From NCBI RefSeq assembly GCF_947500405.1, contig NZ_CANMRY010000006.1, positions 186,001 through 250,000 of the forward strand: a stretch of DNA of 64,000 nucleotides, in the 5' to 3' direction. Both the position numbers and the translations under genes were made by a program. Positions 1-7,294 of this stretch are shown here, in pieces. The notes below the pieces were generated by a model. That model saw only the letters and a program-made list of their open reading frames with translations, ran no database searches and was not told where the DNA came from. The stretch is from an uncultured Maribacter sp. (GTDB lineage Bacteria > Bacteroidota > Bacteroidia > Flavobacteriales > Flavobacteriaceae). Within the stretch, counting starts at the first letter, position 1. Every line of letters begins with the position of its first letter.

Positions 1-130
1 TAAGAAAAATAAGAATATAATTTTTTTCATAACCTAATAGTTTTTTAAAACATTAAAATTACTAATTAGTAGTAATAAATGTGTGTTAGTAACAATTACT
101 TAAACAAAATTTGTTCCAAAGTATTGTATA

Positions 131-162
131 AAAAAAGCCCAGTTTTAAAACTGGGCTTTTCC
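131..162. terminator. Bidirectional intrinsic terminator
   Basis: A 14-base perfect inverted repeat (AAAAGCCCAGTTTT followed by its complement, 133-160) has a GC-rich core, an A-run on the left and a T-run on the right, so it can end transcription in both directions. On the minus strand it would end the transcript of the patatin-like gene, whose stop lies about 190 bases away. On the plus strand it would serve a gene lying left of the window. Confidence 0.8.
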
Positions 163-178
163 TAAATAACCAACCAAA
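162..178. repeat. Repeated intergenic motif, copy 1
   Basis: The 17-mer CTAAATAACCAACCAAA starts two bases after a terminator hairpin. The identical 17-mer is found at 24352-24368, also directly beside a terminator hairpin, and a degenerate version (AAATAACCAAC) lies at 41111-41121 beside a third. Exact recurrence in such a setting is unlikely to be chance in one 64-kb window, but its function is unknown. Confidence 0.55.
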
Positions 179-210
179 CTTTAAATTATGAAAAACCAAT
201 ACTTAAAGTT

Positions 211-255
211 ATAAGGGAACCACCCCTTATGTTATACAAATGTAGTATATACTAC
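211..255. promoter_or_regulatory. Short hairpin followed by a 14-bp perfect palindrome
   Basis: ATAAGGG (211-217) pairs with CCCTTAT (224-230) around a six-base loop. Twelve bases later GTAGTATATACTAC (242-255) is a perfect palindrome, the form expected of an operator for a dimeric regulator. No gene start lies close by on either strand, so any target is unclear. The site could also act on the 3' region of the patatin transcript. This is a structural observation only. Confidence 0.3.
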
Positions 256-352
256 TTCTATAACAGCAAGCTTTAACTTACTTTAACTATTACATTAACA
301 CTTATTGGTATTTAGCCTATTATTTTATATTTTTTTTAAGAAAAAAGGGTTG

Positions 353-2602
353 TTAAAACCAGTATCCTACACTTATAAATAGATTACTCTTTTTTACTTC
401 TGGAGACCAAGAATACATTAATTGAATAGGACCTATAAAAGAATCTAAACCATACCCTATACCATAGCCAGAAAAATTTGGTGCTGTAAACCATTCTCCT
501 GTTCTAAAAATATCATCCTCGACATTAGAATAATTACATGCAAACATAAAATGATTTTTAGCCGCAAATTCATAGTCTAATTTTGCATAAGCTTTTACAA
601 AACTATTTCCTGGCAAGCTTAAAAAATCGTACCCAATAAAAGGAATAAAATTATTAATAGTACTAGCTCCAAAACCTCCTAAAACAAAATCGAAAGTTGA
701 TACTTTAGATGTACCCAGTTTAAAGCCTCCTTCTGTTTCTATATTTAGGGCTACGTTTTTAATTATAGGAATAGCTACTCCTATTTTTGCTTTAGATATT
801 GAAAATTCTTTAAAATTGTTGTTATAATCTGATGACCAAGGGTAAAAATGAAAATCGCCATTAAAATACACTCCTTTTTTAGGAAAATATTTATTGTCAT
901 AAGTATCATACGTTAATTGGCTATAGGCGCTTAAAAAAGTGCTTTTTTCAAAAAAGGTTCTTCTATCTTTAGAATTTGCGGTACTATCTATACTTGCGAG
1001 AGTTCTAGAGCTATATTTTATAAATTTATGTTCCACACCTAATGTAAACGCTAATTCGTCTTTTAAGACTGTTTGTACATATATTTGGTTTGTTAAATCT
1101 GTTACATCTAAATTAATCCTATTAACATTAGTTATACCAGGAATATCGTAATTTTCATTTACTAGACTAAAATCTATTTCTTCTTCAAAAGCATTGAACC
1201 TAGAGTTAACCCCAAAACTCCAATAACTACCTTTATCTATATAATACTGCATATTATAACGCACATTATCTCCCAAAATAAAGTCAAAAGAAGCTACATC
1301 ATCTCTTGTTAAAAAATTCTTTCTTGTAAGGTTAATTATTGCTGCACTTTTATACAGATCGTCATAATGAGCTCCTAAACGAATAAAGGTTTTTGTCTTC
1401 TTTTCTTCTAAATTTAAAATGAGGTCTTCTCCAATGCCATTTTCTAAAAGTTTATATCTATTTGTTTGAAAGTTTCCTGTTGCCGATAAATTTAAAATTC
1501 CTTTTTGTAAGTCTGCAAAGGTAATTTCCTTACCTAAAGAGAACCTTAACTTCCCTTTTACATATCCTCTAGAATAATTATTATTACCATCAATAATTAA
1601 TCTACTAATTATTAATGTATCCTTTATAGTTGTTTTAGAAATACCTTTTTTTCTAATTTTTTGATTAAATGCAATTGTTTTTAATTCCGAATATTTTTGA
1701 ATTGCAGCGGTTTCTCCGGTTTTTATAATTGCATCTCCTTCATTAAAATCTAACACAGAATACTCTTCTATTTTTGGCTTTATATAAATAGTGGTCTCTT
1801 CAGATTTTTTTTTCATGTCTGTAGCTACTCTAAAATTATTTATCTGTGACAAAATCTCTGTAGCAGAAATAAGTTTTTCTTTGCTAGATAAACCGTGTTG
1901 TACATCTACACCAATTACAACATTTGCCCCTAATTTTTTTACTTGATCTATTGGGTAGTTATTTACAATACCACCATCTATTAAAGTTTTATCTCCTATT
2001 CTTGTTGGTTCAAAAAGGGAAGGGAGTGTACCACTAGCCATTATTGCTTCAGGCAAATATCCTTTATCTAAAATTACTTCTTCTCCCGTTTCTACATTTG
2101 TTGCAATACATACAAATGGTTTTGGTAATTTTTTAAAATCATTAATATCTTTTACATGGTACAATAGGCGTACCAACTCATTATAAATATTTTGTCCTCC
2201 AGAATATGCAGCAGGAATTGTTATCTTAAATTTATTAAATGGTAATGTTAAAATATAACGCTCAGAATCTTCTTTTTCGTAAAATGTTTTTGCACTTCTT
2301 GGTAAATTATCTTGAATAAAGCTCCCAAAATCTATATTTCTAAAAATAGAGTCTAACTCAGTAGCAGAATAACCAGAGGCATATAATGCACCAACAATTG
2401 CTCCCATACTTGTACCGCTTACATAATCTACATGCACTCCTGCTTCTTCAATAATTTTTAACGCACCAATATGGGCCATCCCTTTTGCTCCACCACCACT
2501 TAAAACCAGACCTACTTTTACATCTTTTTGTACTGCTAAGTTCTGCGCATTTACAAAAAAAGTAAATAATATTGCTGCTATTGTTATTAGTAATTTGGGC
2601 AT
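353..2602 (-). CDS. Patatin-like phospholipase fused to an outer-membrane beta-barrel
   Basis: The 749-residue protein starts with a signal peptide ending near VNAQ (residue 20). The patatin domain follows: oxyanion loop GGGAKG (36-41), nucleophile elbow GTSMG with Ser65, and the DGG motif with catalytic Asp209. A POTRA-like segment (about 320-400) and a C-terminal half rich in alternating aromatic strands, ending in YWF, match the surface-antigen (D15/BamA-like) barrel. Such proteins are known as patatin-type outer-membrane phospholipases (PlpD-like), which hydrolyse lipids. The start is supported by the signal peptide. It lies 11 bases after uvrC and is probably cotranscribed with it. The barrel assignment rests on overall composition and the terminal aromatic residue. 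Confidence 0.9.
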   Translation of the reverse strand: MPKLLITIAAILFTFFVNAQNLAVQKDVKVGLVLSGGGAKGMAHIGALKIIEEAGVHVDYVSGTSMGAIVGALYASGYSATELDSIFRNIDFGSFIQDNLPRSAKTFYEKEDSERYILTLPFNKFKITIPAAYSGGQNIYNELVRLLYHVKDINDFKKLPKPFVCIATNVETGEEVILDKGYLPEAIMASGTLPSLFEPTRIGDKTLIDGGIVNNYPIDQVKKLGANVVIGVDVQHGLSSKEKLISATEILSQINNFRVATDMKKKSEETTIYIKPKIEEYSVLDFNEGDAIIKTGETAAIQKYSELKTIAFNQKIRKKGISKTTIKDTLIISRLIIDGNNNYSRGYVKGKLRFSLGKEITFADLQKGILNLSATGNFQTNRYKLLENGIGEDLILNLEEKKTKTFIRLGAHYDDLYKSAAIINLTRKNFLTRDDVASFDFILGDNVRYNMQYYIDKGSYWSFGVNSRFNAFEEEIDFSLVNENYDIPGITNVNRINLDVTDLTNQIYVQTVLKDELAFTLGVEHKFIKYSSRTLASIDSTANSKDRRTFFEKSTFLSAYSQLTYDTYDNKYFPKKGVYFNGDFHFYPWSSDYNNNFKEFSISKAKIGVAIPIIKNVALNIETEGGFKLGTSKVSTFDFVLGGFGASTINNFIPFIGYDFLSLPGNSFVKAYAKLDYEFAAKNHFMFACNYSNVEDDIFRTGEWFTAPNFSGYGIGYGLDSFIGPIQLMYSWSPEVKKSNLFISVGYWF

Positions 2603-2613
2603 ACTATATTAGA

Positions 2614-4410
2614 TTATTGTTTTGTATTAAAAGCTTCAAATATTTTTTTTGCTTTAGAAAAACCAACGTTTTCTGTTAACTTTTCTAATGATGCTTCTTT
2701 TACTCTTTTTACCGATTTAAATTGTTTTAATAATTCTTCTATTGTTTTTTTGCCTATACCTTCTATACTTTCTAACTCAGAGTTTATTGCGGCCTTACTT
2801 CTTTTATTTCTATGAAACGTAATTCCAAACCTATGGGCTTCATTTCTTAGTTGTTGAATAATTTTTAAACTTTCAGATTTCTTATCTAAATATAAAGGTA
2901 TTGGATCTTCTGGAAAATAAATCTCCTCTAATCTTTTTGCTATTCCTATAATTGCAATTTTTCCTCTTAAGCCTAACAAGTCTAAACTTTTTAATGCAGA
3001 AGATAGTTGTCCTTTACCACCATCTATAACTATTAATTGCGGCAGAGATTCTCCTTCTGAAACTAATCTTTTATATCGCCTATAAACAACCTCTTCCATA
3101 GAACCAAAATCATCTGGCCCATCTACTGTTTTAATATTATAATGTCTGTAGTCTTTTTTAGACGGTTTACCATTTTTAAAAACTACACATGCAGCAACTG
3201 GGTGCGTTCCCTGAATATTACTATTGTCAAAACATTCTATATGTCTGGGCTCTTCAGAAAGGCGAATGTCTTTTTTCATTTGGCCCATTAATCTATTTGT
3301 GTGCCTATCTGGGTCAATTATTTTTATTTGATTAAAACGTTCTTTTCTATAATATTTAGCATTGCGCTCTGATAGCTCTAGTATCCTTTTTTTGTCTCCT
3401 AATTTTGGCACTGTAATCTTTAATTCTGGCGCAACTTCTATTTTAAAAGGCAAATAAAGTTCTCTTGTAACTAAATTAAAACGTTGTCTTATTTCTATGA
3501 TAGCTAAAAGCAAAAGCTCGGCATCAGTCTCATTTAGTTTTTTCTTAAGCTCCATAGTGTGCGATCTAATAATTGCTCCATGAGAAAGTTGTAAGAAGTT
3601 TACATAAGCAAAAGCTTCATCAGAAATTATAGAAAATACATCTACATTATTAATCTTAGGATTTACCACCGTAGACTTAGATTGGTAGTTTTCTAAAACT
3701 TCAATCTTTTCTTTTATTGCTTGCGCCTCTTCATATCGCATTTCCTTAGCCATTTCTGCCATTTGACTTTTAAAATAATGCAATGATGTTTTAAAATTAC
3801 CTTTAAGAATTTCTTTAATATCTGTTATTTGCTGGTTATAATCCTCTAAAGATTGATGTCCTTCACATGGTCCCTTGCAATTTCCTAAATGGTATTCTAA
3901 ACACACTTTATATTTTCCTGCCTCAATTTTTTCTTTAGAAAGGTTATAGTTACAAGTACGAAGCGGATATACACTTTTAATTAGATCTAATAGGGTCTTT
4001 ACTGTGAAAGTACTTGTATAAGGTCCAAAGTAAGCAGACCCATCTTTTATTAATCTCCTTGTACTAAATATCCTGGGAAATCGTTCATTTTTAATACAAA
4101 TCCACGGGTAGGTTTTGTCATCTTTCAACAAAACATTATACCTAGGTCTATATTTTTTAATTAAATTATTTTCTAACAAAAGAGCATCCGATTCTGTAGA
4201 TACAACTATATGCTTTATACTCCTTATTTTTTTTACTAATACTTTAGTCTTACCATTATCATGTTTCTTATTAAAATACGAAGACACTCTCTTTTTTAAA
4301 TTTTTTGCCTTACCTATATATAATATTTTGTCTTCCTCATCATAAAATTGATACACCCCAGGACTTTTAGGAATTGTACTTAATTGTATTTTTATGGGAA
4401 TATGAGACAT
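2614..4410 (-). CDS. uvrC: Excinuclease ABC subunit C
   Basis: At 598 residues this is the normal length for UvrC, which makes both incisions in nucleotide excision repair with UvrA and UvrB. The N-terminal GIY-YIG nuclease is visible (GVYQFYD ... ILYIGKAKNLKKRV, residues 19-41). It is followed by a UVR motif near 220 (MRYEEAQAIKEKI), the RNase-H-like 5' nuclease region (HIECFDNSNIQGTHPVA, with its acidic residues) and C-terminal helix-hairpin-helix motifs (ESIEGIGKKTIEELL). The start MSHIPIK precedes the GIY-YIG domain at the usual distance. Upstream is a long noncoding gap, so this is probably the first gene of a two-gene transcript with the patatin-like gene. Confidence 0.97.
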   Translation of the reverse strand: MSHIPIKIQLSTIPKSPGVYQFYDEEDKILYIGKAKNLKKRVSSYFNKKHDNGKTKVLVKKIRSIKHIVVSTESDALLLENNLIKKYRPRYNVLLKDDKTYPWICIKNERFPRIFSTRRLIKDGSAYFGPYTSTFTVKTLLDLIKSVYPLRTCNYNLSKEKIEAGKYKVCLEYHLGNCKGPCEGHQSLEDYNQQITDIKEILKGNFKTSLHYFKSQMAEMAKEMRYEEAQAIKEKIEVLENYQSKSTVVNPKINNVDVFSIISDEAFAYVNFLQLSHGAIIRSHTMELKKKLNETDAELLLLAIIEIRQRFNLVTRELYLPFKIEVAPELKITVPKLGDKKRILELSERNAKYYRKERFNQIKIIDPDRHTNRLMGQMKKDIRLSEEPRHIECFDNSNIQGTHPVAACVVFKNGKPSKKDYRHYNIKTVDGPDDFGSMEEVVYRRYKRLVSEGESLPQLIVIDGGKGQLSSALKSLDLLGLRGKIAIIGIAKRLEEIYFPEDPIPLYLDKKSESLKIIQQLRNEAHRFGITFHRNKRSKAAINSELESIEGIGKKTIEELLKQFKSVKRVKEASLEKLTENVGFSKAKKIFEAFNTKQ

Positions 4411-4754
4411 GAAATAACAAGATTATTGGCCTTTTATAAAGTATGGTTAAATTACTATGTTTTTTAAATAATAACTATCTATTTCAACTTTTTTTAACTC
4501 TGTCCTATTTAGTAAAACCAAGTTATTAATATTATCAAATTCTTGATTTACGAAGGTCAATATTTTTATATTGTTATTTTTTAAGTGTAAAATCGTATAA
4601 AATGTTAAAAACAGTTTTTGCAAGAAAAAGTTTTTTCTTATGCCTTTTTAAGATAATTTCTTTGTAATGAATTGATTATCAATTTTTTAAATGTAAAAAT
4701 TACATTTTAATTTTAAATAAATCTTTCTTTTATGTAAATTATTTTTGTTAAAAT

Positions 4755-4786
4755 GTGCATTTCATCGATATAAAAGTGCATTTCAT
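4755..4786. promoter_or_regulatory. Tandem 11-bp direct repeat, possible operator
   Basis: GTGCATTTCAT occurs at 4755-4765 and again at 4776-4786, exactly 21 bases from start to start, or two helical turns. Paired direct repeats at this spacing are the form used by LytTR-type and some other response regulators, which is established for those families; assigning one here is inference. The repeat lies about 60 bases before the small frame at 4843 and 190 bases before the cyclo-ligase gene. Confidence 0.4.
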
Positions 4787-4842
4787 GGGTTTTATATCAT
4801 TTTTTTTACATATATTTAAAACATCATATAAACCCGAAACAC

Positions 4843-4929
4843 ATGGACAGCTACATAATTACTTTAGGAACGTACTTAATATTAATGTTATTTTTTAAGG
4901 TGTTTTACGCATCTTCTATAAAAGAATAA
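4843..4929 (+). CDS. Possible 28-residue small membrane peptide
   Basis: The frame begins ATGGACAGC and ends with TAA at 4927-4929. It encodes 28 residues: a short polar start (MDSY), a hydrophobic run of about 17 residues (IITLGTYLILMLFFKVF) and a charged end (SIKE). This is the pattern of a single-pass small membrane protein. It sits in an otherwise empty gap, 46 bases before the cyclo-ligase start on the same strand. Against it: the frame is short, AT-rich DNA often gives hydrophobic frames by chance, and no clear ribosome binding site is seen. I do not recognise a family. Confidence 0.3.
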   Translation: MDSYIITLGTYLILMLFFKVFYASSIKE

Positions 4930-4975
4930 TATTACTCATAAGTACTCTACGTAAACTTAAAATCAGCCTTAATAC

Positions 4976-5539
4976 ATGTTGAAAAAAGATTTACGAGCCT
5001 TGTATTTAGGTAAAAGACTTCAATATTCTACACAGTCTTTACAAAGTGAAAGCTTAACTATTTCTAATAACTTATTAGCCTTACCTATATGGAGTTATAC
5101 TAACTACCATATTTTTTTATCTATTGATAGAAAAAGTGAAATAGACACTAATTTTATTTTATCTATTTTACAAGGAAAAGACAAGAATGTTATAATCCCT
5201 AAAATGATAAAAGGTTACGCGTTAGAAAACTATTTACTCACAGACAATACTACATTAAAGAAAAATAAATGGGGAGTTCCTGAGCCTATAGACGGTATTA
5301 AAGTAGAACCTTCTTTTATTGATGCTGTATTTGTTCCTCTCTTAGCTTTTGATAAAAAAGGGAATAGAGTAGGCTATGGAAAAGGGTATTATGATAATTT
5401 TTTAAATAACTGCAAACCTGAAGTTCTAAAAATAGGTCTTTCTCTTTTTGAAGCTGAAGAACAAATTACGGATGTATATGAAAATGACATTCCACTAGAC
5501 TATTGCGTTACACCAAAAAAAACATATATTTTTAAGTAA
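4976..5539 (+). CDS. 5-formyltetrahydrofolate cyclo-ligase
   Basis: The 187-residue protein converts 5-formyl-THF to 5,10-methenyl-THF using ATP (MTHFS/YgfA family, cytoplasmic one-carbon metabolism). The N-terminal basic stretch with MLKKDLRALYLGKR fits the substrate-binding start of the family. The diagnostic nucleotide-binding motif GNRVGYGKGYYD lies near residue 134, after VFVPLLAFDKKG. The length is typical. It is transcribed alone, diverging from uvrC and converging on lspA 34 bases later. Confidence 0.93.
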   Translation: MLKKDLRALYLGKRLQYSTQSLQSESLTISNNLLALPIWSYTNYHIFLSIDRKSEIDTNFILSILQGKDKNVIIPKMIKGYALENYLLTDNTTLKKNKWGVPEPIDGIKVEPSFIDAVFVPLLAFDKKGNRVGYGKGYYDNFLNNCKPEVLKIGLSLFEAEEQITDVYENDIPLDYCVTPKKTYIFK

Positions 5540-5573
5540 ATAAATCTCTACTATCGAGTAATTTCAAGAAAAA

Positions 5574-6215
5574 CTACTCTTCTTCTTTTTTATTTTCTTC
5601 TGCGTTTTCTCCAAAAGCTTTTTTGTTAAAAACTAATAAAATGCCTACCCCTGTACTAATTGCAGTATCTGCAATATTAAAAACAGGCTCAAAAAATCGA
5701 AAATTATCCCCTCCAAAATAAGGAATCCATTCTGGTAAAGTAGTATTTACCATTGGAAAATAAAGCATATCTACCACTTTTCCGTAAAAAAAGCCTCCAT
5801 AAGGTTCATTAGAGAATAAAGTTGCTACTTGATTGTAACTATCATTAAAAATTACTCCGTAAAACAAGGAATCTAAAATATTTCCTAAAGCGCCAGAAAA
5901 AATACAAGAAACGGCAATTATTAGTGTATTAGAAGCTCCTTTTCTTATTACATCATATAACCAATAACCAATACCCGTAATTGCAAAAAGCCTAAAGACA
6001 GTTAAAATAAGTTTCCCAGTAGCATCTGAAACTGGTAGAATATCACTTAGTTTAGCTCCCCACGCTGCACCTTCATTTTCTATAAAAAGTACTTTAAACC
6101 AACTAAAAACCTCAACAGACTCTCCTAAAACAAAATTTGTTTTTATATAAATTTTACTAATCTGATCTATTAAAAGTAAAGTGAAAATTAGTAGTAATGA
6201 CTTTTTTAAATTCAT
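5574..6215 (-). CDS. lspA: Lipoprotein signal peptidase
   Basis: LspA cleaves the signal peptide of prolipoproteins in the inner membrane after lipid modification. I choose ATG at 6215 (MNLKKSLLL), because the frame can only be extended through a TTG at 6236 that adds seven polar residues before the first membrane helix. The protein has 213 residues. Visible motifs are DQISKIYIK in the first segment and the two catalytic aspartates in GALGNILDS and NIADTAI. It is longer than the roughly 160 residues of E. coli LspA because of a loop around FNDSYNQVATLF and an acidic tail (NAEENKKEEE); I believe extra length is usual in Bacteroidota. It is the last gene of the ileS-led run, and the window has many lipoprotein substrates for it. 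Confidence 0.93.
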   Translation of the reverse strand: MNLKKSLLLIFTLLLIDQISKIYIKTNFVLGESVEVFSWFKVLFIENEGAAWGAKLSDILPVSDATGKLILTVFRLFAITGIGYWLYDVIRKGASNTLIIAVSCIFSGALGNILDSLFYGVIFNDSYNQVATLFSNEPYGGFFYGKVVDMLYFPMVNTTLPEWIPYFGGDNFRFFEPVFNIADTAISTGVGILLVFNKKAFGENAEENKKEEE

Positions 6216-6247
6216 AATCTTATTTATAGACGGCAAAAATAGACATA

Positions 6248-6868
6248 TTATTTTACTTTATTTAACAAGATATTTCCTGTAATAGTTGTCAAATTAAAAA
6301 GGGTTTCTCCCTCTGGAAAATCATCTTTTTTAATTTTTCCGTATTTACTATAGGCAATAAATTTACCTTGTTCATTTTTAACTATTATATCTCCACTTTT
6401 AGTTGTAACAAAAACATCTCCTGTTATAGTAGATAGGTTACATATACCTTCTTCTAAGGACACTCTTAAGCTTTTATAAGTGCCAGATGCTACTATATTG
6501 GTGTTTGTCCCTAACAATAAAACGTCTTTATCTTTAGGAAGTATAATTTTTAAAGCTATGGAGACTACTTTATGAGCGCTTAATTTATCGTTTGGACTAA
6601 CAAAAACAGGTTGAAATTCTGTTTTTATACCAATAGAAGAGTCTCTTTCGCTAACATTTAAAAGTAAATTTTTTTGATACTCTCCATCAATCAAAGCCTC
6701 TAAAATTACTTCGTTATCATTTGTTGTTACAACCTCTATTTCATAACAATTGGTAGCATCTATTTCTATAGTAGAAATAGCACTATTTAATATGGATTTC
6801 TTTACTACTTTCTGACTTATACCAATAAAGGAACAAAAAAGCAAAAGGGGGAAAATAAACTTTTTCAT
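6248..6868 (-). CDS. Secreted beta-rich protein of unknown function (DUF4097-like)
   Basis: The 206-residue protein has a signal peptide (MKKFIFPLLLFCSFIGIS, cut near residue 19). The rest consists of short alternating strands with repeated turns such as TITGDVFVTTKSGDI and TTITGNILLNKVK. This regular pattern resembles the right-handed beta-solenoid of DUF4097-type putative adhesins, but I cannot name a function. It lies between a DksA/TraR-like gene and lspA on the same strand, 32 bases before lspA, so the two are likely cotranscribed. A hairpin in the gap before it may lower read-through from the ileS transcript. Confidence 0.6.
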   Translation of the reverse strand: MKKFIFPLLLFCSFIGISQKVVKKSILNSAISTIEIDATNCYEIEVVTTNDNEVILEALIDGEYQKNLLLNVSERDSSIGIKTEFQPVFVSPNDKLSAHKVVSIALKIILPKDKDVLLLGTNTNIVASGTYKSLRVSLEEGICNLSTITGDVFVTTKSGDIIVKNEQGKFIAYSKYGKIKKDDFPEGETLFNLTTITGNILLNKVK

Positions 6869-6882
6869 GCTTAGTTATAAAG

Positions 6883-6901
6883 AACGCCCTAAAAGGGCGT
6901 T
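6883..6901 (-). terminator. Intercistronic hairpin after the DksA-like gene
   Basis: AACGCCCT (6883-6890) pairs perfectly with AGGGCGTT (6894-6901) around a three-base loop. Read on the minus strand it follows the DksA/TraR-like stop by five bases and precedes the next gene start (6868). The T-run after it is weak (TTCTTTAT), so it may be a partial terminator or an mRNA-stabilising stem. Confidence 0.5.
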
Positions 6902-6906
6902 TACTA

Positions 6907-7290
6907 TTATTTTTGCATATTCTTAGCTTCAATACTAAGTGTTGCGTGTGGTACTAATTTAAGACGCTCTTTGTTTATAAGCTTACCAGTAACTCTACAA
7001 ATACCATATGTCTTATTTTCTATACGAAGAACAGCATTTTTTAAATCACGAATAAATTTTTCTTGTCGAATAGCTAATTGCGTATTAGCTTCTTTACTCA
7101 TAGTTTGCGAACCTTCTTCGAAAGCTTTAAAGGTTGGCGAAGTGTCATCTGTACCATTATTACCATCATTCATATAAGAACTCTTAAGTAATTCTAAATG
7201 GCTTTTTGCTTTCTCTATTTTTTCTTCTATAAGAGTTTTAAACTCTGCTAGGTCTTTATCTGAATACCTTACTTTTAATTCTTCTGCCAT
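6907..7290 (-). CDS. DksA/TraR-family protein with a degenerate zinc finger
   Basis: The 127-residue protein (start MAEELKVRYSD at 7290; an earlier ATG at 7308 would overlap ileS) has the layout of the family: an N-terminal coiled-coil region (about 10-95) with the acidic DDTSPTF stretch, and a C-terminal segment YGICRVTGKLINKERL. DksA-type proteins bind the secondary channel of RNA polymerase. The usual four-cysteine zinc site is lost: only Cys in GICRVTG remains, with Thr, His and Thr where other ligands would be (VPHATL). It follows the ileS stop by four bases and is surely translated from the same mRNA. The pairing with ileS suggests a link to growth or amino-acid supply, which is inference. 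Confidence 0.85.
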   Translation of the reverse strand: MAEELKVRYSDKDLAEFKTLIEEKIEKAKSHLELLKSSYMNDGNNGTDDTSPTFKAFEEGSQTMSKEANTQLAIRQEKFIRDLKNAVLRIENKTYGICRVTGKLINKERLKLVPHATLSIEAKNMQK

Positions 7291-7294
7291 AATA

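Larger units (their letters stand above)
1..352. other. Intergenic region at the left edge
   Basis: No credible gene is visible in these 352 AT-rich bases. They hold a strong hairpin terminator (131-160), a 17-base motif repeated elsewhere in the window (162-178), a short hairpin (211-230) and a 14-base perfect palindrome (242-255). An ATG at 188 opens only an eight-codon frame. The first 130 bases show nothing recognisable apart from AT-rich partial palindromes near 58-77; the gene that would lie to the left is outside the window. Confidence 0.6.
4411..4975. other. Long AT-rich intergenic region between divergent uvrC and cyclo-ligase genes
   Basis: These 565 bases hold no known gene. They contain an 11-base direct repeat 21 bases apart (4755-4786) and a possible 28-codon reading frame (4843-4929). 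The stretch 4411-4750 is very AT-rich and shows nothing I can name. The gap is unusually long for this compact chromosome, so a small RNA or a small protein is possible. Confidence 0.5.

Noticed and set aside
188..214. ATG after the repeated motif at 162-178, possible leader peptide
   Set aside because: It opens only eight codons (MKNQYLKL) and nothing follows on the plus strand that it could control.
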